Origin: Mactra quadrangularis
Taxonomy: Eukaryota > Mollusca > Bivalvia > Venerida > Mactridae
Direction: 5' to 3'
Length of the DNA stretch: 64,000 nucleotides
Assembly (NCBI GenBank): GCA_025267735.1
Contig: CM046297.1
Span: 15,216,011-15,280,010 of the forward strand
Shown piece after piece: positions 58,358 through 64,000 of this stretch (its first letter is position 1; every line of letters begins with the position of its first letter). The translations under genes were made by a program, and so were the position numbers. Under the pieces are notes generated by a model. The model saw only the letters and a list, made by a program, of their open reading frames with translations, did not search any database and was not told the origin of the DNA.

Positions 58358-58684
58358 AACTCTGCTTATAGCTGTAATTATACCCTTTAGCATTAAAAGA
58401 ATATCATTATTCAACAAAATATTGGCACAACTAGTCAGCTGCACTGAGACAATATTTATATAGATTTTATCATTTGTATTACAATATTGTTTTTCTCTCA
58501 GGATATTTATATAATTATTTGATTTCCAATTCTAGAGATTTATTTCCCTGTAATGGGAGATATAAATATATATAATATCGTTATATCAAAAGAAATTTAA
58601 ATCAAGGCTTAAACATAATATACGTTTTGTTGCGACACCAACACACCAATTCAATTTCATAAACAAAGTGTTTCAAAGCAAGTT

Positions 58685-58975
58685 TTTTTTGTTGAGCTAA
58701 ACATTGTATAGGTCTGTCAGTCAGTCAACCTTCTCACTGTTCCTGGAAAGGCTAAATCTCTGGATTTAGCTATTAATCAGATACTAGGCGCATACTTCTG
58801 TCAGTAACTGACAACTGCCCTACATGATCAGTGGTAGGAAAGAGAATGGCTGTAGAGCTGTAGAAATTATTTCATGACCAAACTCAACAACAGTGTGCTC
58901 ATCCAGGGAATTAAACCTACAACCTCTATATCAGTAAACCTGCAACCTGCATATTACTGACTGACCTTACTGGGC
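58685..58975 (-). repeat. SINE-B copy (minus)
   Basis: GAGCTAAACATTGTATAGG, TTCCTGGAAAGGCTAAATCTC, GGCGCATACTTCTGTCAG and TTATTTCATGACCAAACTC follow the 40077-40398 order. The head is degenerate. Confidence 0.8.
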
Positions 58976-59534
58976 AGGGCAGCTCACCAAACTACCAGTG
59001 AAATACTGATTGAAAACCAAAAGTGAAATTGCTATGAAAATATTAATCTTAAAATAATAATATTATAAGATATTACCTTGATGCAGTACACTCAAGTGTT
59101 AAACCTTTAAAATACGATTAATCAAAGATATTATGATAATATTATTATAAAACTTGTTGAATTTTCATAATTTTTACCATTATTTATGGTGGCTGATACA
59201 GGATATACATTCAAAATGTTTACCTACCTAATGTACATGAAAATTGTACTGTTGATTGCATTACTTAATATGACATTGCCCAATATTATGCAACTTCAGA
59301 AGACTGCGTTTTTAATCTGACCTGGATTTTAGAATATTTCTCAAATTTAAGAGGATATGACCTTGAACAAAGCATCACTTAAGTTAATACAGATTTATAA
59401 ATCACACCCACAATTAATGTTTATTATTCATTTATATGAGAACAGAAAATATCAAATTCAAAAATATTTCCTCTAGAATAAGATATTATCATTTTGTATG
59501 AGTACTGTTGTATAGGTTCACATGTATTGTGTGT

Positions 59535-59640
59535 AGGAGCAATGGTACAGTCTTAGGACTCACACTAAAGGACCAAGAGGTCCCAAGTTAGAACCCTACT
59601 AGGGGCACTGCTAAATTACAAAATAAGAGGATTTCATTCA
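59535..59640 (+). repeat. tRNA-like SINE head
   Basis: AGCAATGGTACAGTCTTAGG (box A-like) and CAAGTTAGAACCCTACTAGG (decayed box B). No cloverleaf. A retroposed remnant. Confidence 0.45.
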
Positions 59641-59744
59641 GCATCTAAAAATTTCTTGAGCATGTCACTAGCCTGCTTAAATATGTTACATATTAAATAG
59701 CAAACTTATTAACTAGCTGGCTTTTATAAAATGCATTTTACAGG

Positions 59745-60175
59745 CTTTTTGGCCAGTCGGTTAAGGCATGGACTGGAATCAATCTGATTAAAACCCGATC
59801 TAAAATTTTTCGCTCGCCTACTCACTAATTTAGATCTGGACTTTTTCAAACGAGGGTTAGATTCAGATGACCTTTTCTCATCATAATATTAATGACGAAA
59901 TTGTTATGATACATAACTTGTTTACATCGTCTACGTCACGCAATTTGAAACGAGCCGTCCAATCGCATAATACCGCTGTTAAATTAGCTTGCAAACCTTG
60001 GTCTAAAAATAGAAATTATGAAATCAAAATATTATTATTAGTGTTTTGTCTAGATGAAAGTTACCATTGATTAGTCGACATGAAGGTCATCTCGAGGTGG
60101 CCCTCCATTGAGATAGTAGAGGTCCTGTACGACAATGATCTACACACAGGATATCTGTTTACAGAGATTGGGACT
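59745..60175 (+). repeat. Dispersed repeat R3, copy D, with tRNA-like 5' end
   Basis: The most complete R3. It starts TTTGGCCAGTCGGTTAAGGC-ATGGACTGGAATC, resembling the D-arm/anticodon half of a Ser-type tRNA. It then has one copy of the satellite unit (AATCTGATTAAAACCCGATC), the R3 body, and ends GGATATCTGTTTACAGAGATTGGGA. This suggests R3 is a ~430-bp SINE-like element. Box B is not visible. Confidence 0.8.
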
Positions 60176-60733
60176 GGAATTTACATCAATGAAGTCAGCA
60201 TTGGTTATGGTTATGGCACTCACGGTTAAATTTTCAAAGAAATTTCTGCATCAGTAAATTCCATGTAAAATGAAGTTAACAATCATTTATGATTATCTAT
60301 ACCTCAGGGTCTGTAGATGTGCAGACAGACAGGCTGGCTGTAAGAATTGTAACTTCTATTTGTTCAAATTTCAGCTGTCACAATAAAGAAGACAAAAATC
60401 TTAAATTGTTTGCTTATATATCTATGTTCTTAAGCTAAACAACTTTGACACCCAGTCTGAAGTATCAGAGACTTAACTACAAAACATCTCCTTCATTAAA
60501 ACTACAACATCCACTTTCCACAACAAATCATTGTAATTCTGGTCTGCTACAGTGTTAGAGACAGAATATGTTTAGCTCACTGAGCATATTGTCTGTCTCT
60601 CATTGAATCAACAACATAATATTTGATGATTTTATTTTAACCAAATCATTGAAATTCAGCTTTTATTAGCGAGAGACATGTTTAGCAAGCTGCTGGAGCT
60701 TAATTTTTATACGATGGAAGGTAATCAAGCTGA

Positions 60734-60803
60734 GGATTGCCCACAAGACTGTAGTTAGTGGATTGCATTCAAGAACAAGTAACTACAGTCTTGCGGGCAA
60801 TCC
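60734..60803. repeat. Hairpin with 24-bp arms and 22-nt loop
   Basis: GGATTGCCCACAAGACTGTA plus GTTA pairs with 60780-60803. The single non-Watson-Crick position is A-C on plus but G-U on minus, so the minus transcript would be fully paired. Flanked by unremarkable sequence. Confidence 0.85.
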
Positions 60804-61476
60804 CTGAAGCAGGTTATAATGAGAGAGATAACTAATATGACATGGACAGGTAAAAATTGGTAGCTAATTCCTTTTGTGCAGTTGAACAAAAAGCTTCACA
60901 AAGCTTGATAGTGACTGGTTTAAATGGCGGTAGTGTACATAAATGCAGGTTTTAATAAAACTATTTCTCCAAAGAGGATGATTTTCGTGTAAGAATGGAG
61001 ATATAGAGAAAGTGACATGAGAATAGCTTATATTTAGTAATCATTCAACCTAAGTTCCCATATTTTGATGCACAACAATTGTTCAATAATCATATCATCA
61101 TTGTCAAATTGATTTTATAATAGAGAAAATTATACAAGTCTAACAAACATTGTGACAGCTTACAAGCCTATCAAAACTACAAATTTACAGTGCCTCCAAA
61201 AAGCTCTTGGATAAATTAAATTTTAAGAAAACCCTACCATGCACAACACAAATGACTTTACTGTAATAAAAGCTTATTCATGTAACATAGTTTGAATTGT
61301 ATGTTGACAAAGTAATATATGTTGATTATGGTTTGAAAGTTTGAATCACTCCATTTGTCAGCTTCAAAATATTAAAAATGTTATATGTTCACTGCATTAA
61401 ACTATATTTACAGTACATAAATTGTAGTAGCGGGTTAAATGTTTTTGTATTGGCTGTATGCCTTGTCTATTACAGT

Positions 61477-61818
61477 TAAAGCTACAGTCCCATAAACATA
61501 AAAATAGCCGTGAGGGCACCATACAATCAAGCTGTGCAAGGACCCGTACGAAGTCTTGCGTACCCGTACGGACTTTTATGTTTTTACCAGGATCCATGAG
61601 ATGCGCCCAGGATACACCTATCAGTTTCAGAATACGTGAACAAAATCGTGGCCGAGTATGGATTAAACATGCATATCTTCCAGCTACGGCTATGTACGGG
61701 TGTGTTGTTTTGTGCCATGTGCGTACCGTCACCTTAATATGCAAGGCTTCCCATGGCCTATGACTGTCTGCACGTATGGGTCCGTAACAAGCCACGATGT
61801 TATGGGACTGAGGCATAA
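61477..61818 (+). mobile_element. CpG-rich TIR element (TIR-G), copy 3
   Basis: TAAAGCTACAGTCCCATAAAC ... TTATGGGACTGAGGCATAA. Co-linear with copy 1 except for a deletion near the left GTACGG block. Confidence 0.85.
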
Positions 61819-62177
61819 GAAATTGAATATTTCTTTCTTCTCATAGGTAAATGTTAAAAGGTTTATGATCATTTATCCTAAAAACAGATTTTTGTCTAAG
61901 GACTTTTAAAGGGGACTGTACAATATTTATCAAAACAACATAAAACATTGATTCTCATTGTCTAATTCAAACAAACTTGAAGTTGATGTCACATTATCTC
62001 TAGCTCAAATCTTATCAACAAAATTACAGACAGACAAAAAACAGAGTAGGTCAACAGGAACATAACAATACAAAGATCTTTCTAGATATAAGAGAAAATT
62101 GTAGCAGAGCACAAATTATTTGTACTGAATAATAATGTTGTACCAGTATAAAAGTGTTCTGATTATTTACTTTTAGT

Positions 62178-62240
62178 GGCTTGGGGTTTTCCCATGTTAA
62201 GTAGCGGAAAGTAGCAAATCCTCATCAAAATCTGCATTTG
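62178..62240 (-). repeat. Dispersed repeat R1, fragment
   Basis: GGGGTTTTCCCATGTTAAG, then AGCAAATCCTCATCAAAATCTG. Matches the GGGGTTTCCCCATGTTTAG end of the 14945-15196 copy. Confidence 0.7.
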
Positions 62241-63053
62241 GAACTACCTTGGCAATCTTCTAAACAGATAAACATCCGATATCATAAGGTCAAAAAGTAG
62301 ATCTAGGAATTTGGTTTCTGTGGTAACATAGTCTGAACTACACAGAAGTATGATTTGTGAGACATTGTACTGATGAAATGATGTGATAAAGAGTGTAACA
62401 ATGTCATTATTAAATGTTGACATAAAAATGACAGTCGCTGGACCTCATAACCTGATTGTACTCCTACTACGTCTGATTTCCAAGGTATATCTTTGTAGAT
62501 GATCGCCGAGGTTGTTCTGAATGCAAAATCTGCTAATGACGATCACATAAGGCGGAGCCTAAGTAAAAAATCTTAAATTTCCGGGAGAATTCAAGTCTAC
62601 AGAAAATTTACACCCATGATAATCTGACATGTAAAACTTGCATGGCAAATGCACCAAATCAGTTTTGATGTTGATTGTATTTTAAAATGTAACATGTACC
62701 AATAACTAAATAAGTTGGATAATTAATTTCAAAATTTTCAACTCTTTGCCAGAATATGCTTATCTTATTGATAGTTTTTCCACCGTAAGAAGGAAAACCC
62801 CACTATTTTCAATTTTTGATTGAAGGGTATGACAAGGGAAAACCTGAATTGTGAATTTGAAGTCACACAAGGTAAAAACATTGGACCATGGACTCCATCA
62901 CCATGTGAAGTTTTAACTCAAGTAGTACATAATTACAACATCAACAAAACAGTAAAGAATAAAAAAGTGCATGTTTATATGCACTGACTAAGTCCAAATT
63001 TATAAACCTGCCTCTTTGCATACATTAAAGAATAAAACATTAACAGACATGGT

Positions 63054-63190
63054 TTGTTATAAATTTTATTCAACTGTCAGAGGCACATACATAAATCCTT
63101 ATTGATAGCGAGTACTGAAATGCTGTCTTGAGTATGATTTAAATCAGCAGGGTTAATTTATGTGCCACTGAAAGTTGAATAAAATCTATA
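63054..63190. mobile_element. MITE-A, short intact copy (137 bp)
   Basis: TAAATTTTATTCAACTGTCAG at the left, CTGAAAGTTGAATAAAATCTATA at the right, with ATTTAAATCAGCAGGGTTAA inside. The central part is slightly deleted compared with 30805-30998. Confidence 0.88.
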
Positions 63191-63347
63191 TTGCTTTATA
63201 AAACACAATCTATGTAAGCTATGCAGTCATTGATGTGATAAAGCTAAAAGCACACATAAGGGTAGATAAATAAATTTCAACAATATAATTGAACATAAAA
63301 ACACCACAGTTACAATAATTTTACATGACAATATAATCAGGGCTGTC

Positions 63348-63740
63348 AACAAGGAAGATTAAAATCAGCTGAAAACCCTTTTTTTATCTCAACTCAAGTT
63401 CATCTGAGTGAATTAAATTGCCTGGAATGGCTATTGCTCTATTTTCTGTATTTTAACTATCATGTACAGTCAAAATTGAATGTTAGCCACAGTACGAGAC
63501 AATGAAAGACAACCTAGAAATGATTTATTCAGTTAAAAATGTCAACCTCTGCTAAAAAATGGTCAATTTCGATCCATTGTTACTTTCGTGGAATAAATTT
63601 ATTAAACCACTAGTTAGATGACTCTATTTATTTAACATGTCAAAGTATCAGCTAAATTGATCTCTTTACTTTAAAGATAATCTATATTCTGTACACGGGA
63701 GGCAAAAATTAGCCAATCTGCCTGATGTTTGACAGCCCTG
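63348..63740. mobile_element. 393-bp hAT-like MITE (CAGGGCTGTCAA)
   Basis: CAGGGCTGTCAAC at the left and GTTTGACAGCCCTG at the right are 12-bp inverses. No transposase. The target duplication is not clear. It lies 55 bp from the candidate exon 63795-63829. Confidence 0.82.
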
Positions 63741-63794
63741 TATAGATATAATATTATATTATTATTCACAATAGTTCATACATTCAAATCTTAC

Positions 63795-63829
63795 CCATTC
63801 CTATACATTTATAATTTTCAGTGAAGCAG
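63795..63829 (-). CDS. ITPRID2: Candidate first or upstream exon of the ITPRID2-like gene
   Basis: A 35-nt segment between ATTATCCATTAG (63830-63831) and donor ATGG|GTAAGATTT (63793-63794). Leaving in phase 1, it joins the large exon to read ...GIGM-D-DPLNVL-type sequence (CFTENYKCIGM then D). The ATG at 63796-63798 has purine -3 and G +4, so it could be the initiator (MDDPLNVL), or the exon could be internal. The frame is open across the segment. Support rests on a good donor, correct phase and open frame over a 16-kb intron, so it is only a candidate. Confidence 0.4.
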
Positions 63830-63906
63830 CTAATGGATAATAAAAATAGCAATCTTGGTGAGTAAAGCATAGGTAAATTTATAGCAATCATTCTAAGGGC
63901 TTGAAA

Positions 63907-64000
63907 TTATGACCACAACATCATGTACAGTTCCTCTTCAGATCTTGCACCAAAGTCCCTCTGAGACAGCATTTCACAACTTGCATTGGCTAATATGACA
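63907..64000 (-). CDS. Possible C-terminal coding end of an unidentified upstream exon or gene
   Basis: At the right edge a minus frame reads ILANASCEMLSQRDFGARSE then EELYMMLWS and a TAA at 63907-63909. Its composition is balanced and unlike the AT-rich random frames around it. A possible acceptor (TCATATTAG, ending 63990) would start the exon at 63989; otherwise it runs out of the window. It could be the last exon of a neighbouring gene, or an exon of the ITPRID2-like gene read slightly into its intron, although I see no good donor before the stop. I do not recognise the protein. Confidence 0.35.
   Translation of the reverse strand, partial: VILANASCEMLSQRDFGARSEEELYMMLWS

Larger units (their letters stand above)
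47611..63794 (-). other. Upstream intron or 5' flank of the ITPRID2-like gene
   Basis: Because the large exon begins with a split codon after an AG acceptor, at least one exon lies upstream. The only phase-compatible candidate I found is 63795-63829. Between them lie SINEs, R2-R5 copies, TIR-G copies and hAT-like elements (listed). 48370-48950, 51570-52530, 53640-54550, 55270-55940, 56110-57670, 58980-59530, 60180-60730, 60810-61470, 61830-62170 and 62250-63050 show nothing firm. Near 48280-48365 and 56890-57005 are single decayed TIR ends (TATCGCAATACAT; TAGCTGCAGCCCTAG). Confidence 0.6.

Noticed and set aside
61397..61816. 139-codon minus frame and 101-codon plus frame over TIR-G copy 3
   Set aside because: The higher GC content lowers stop frequency. 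The equivalent frames in copies 1 and 2 differ in length and are interrupted.

Overview
The window is eukaryotic, AT-rich and mostly non-coding. Short exons with GT-AG introns, tRNA-headed SINEs with a shared (CAAA)n-type tail, many small terminal-inverted-repeat (TIR) elements and abundant minisatellites suggest an invertebrate. A mollusc, probably a bivalve, is my best inference. There are no bacterial features.

One gene dominates and is read on the minus strand. Six exons (45643-47610, 43320-43374, 19567-19640, 18373-18403/18406, 16613-16708, 10559-11588) have consensus splice sites, and their phases match at every junction. Together they give an open frame of about 1,083 residues. Its C-terminal third carries the diagnostic part of the KRAP/TESPA1/ITPRID family, whose vertebrate members bind the inositol-trisphosphate receptor: a Ser-rich lead-in, an acidic DPE helix, SLGFG, and then RIPERFL. 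I call it an ITPRID2-like gene. It shows a NAGNAG acceptor, a candidate 24-nt in-frame cassette microexon (14791-14814), and a candidate upstream exon with a Kozak-like ATG (63795-63829). The C-terminus is uncertain, because the last exon reaches a TAG six codons after a plausible splice donor. A separate possible coding end lies at the right edge (63907-64000).

Region by region: 1-10558 (downstream) holds minisatellites and TIR elements. 10559-19640 holds the five 3'-most confident exons of the gene with SINEs and foldbacks between them. 19641-43319 is a 23.7-kb intron with a large 48-bp satellite, a 17-bp satellite and nested MITE/SINE insertions. 43320-47610 contains two exons separated by an intron holding a 1.37-kb hAT element, which carries a small BED zinc-finger ORF on the opposite strand. 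47611-64000 is an intron or 5' flank with further repeats, including a hAT-like element inserted in a SINE with an exact 8-bp target duplication.

Families recurring through the window: a MITE with TTTTATTCAACTG-type TIRs (MITE-A); a CpG-rich CAGTCCCATAAA element (three copies); a ~430-bp dispersed repeat (R3) that seeded the 48-bp satellite; several CAGGG-ended hAT-like elements; and at least three SINE types.
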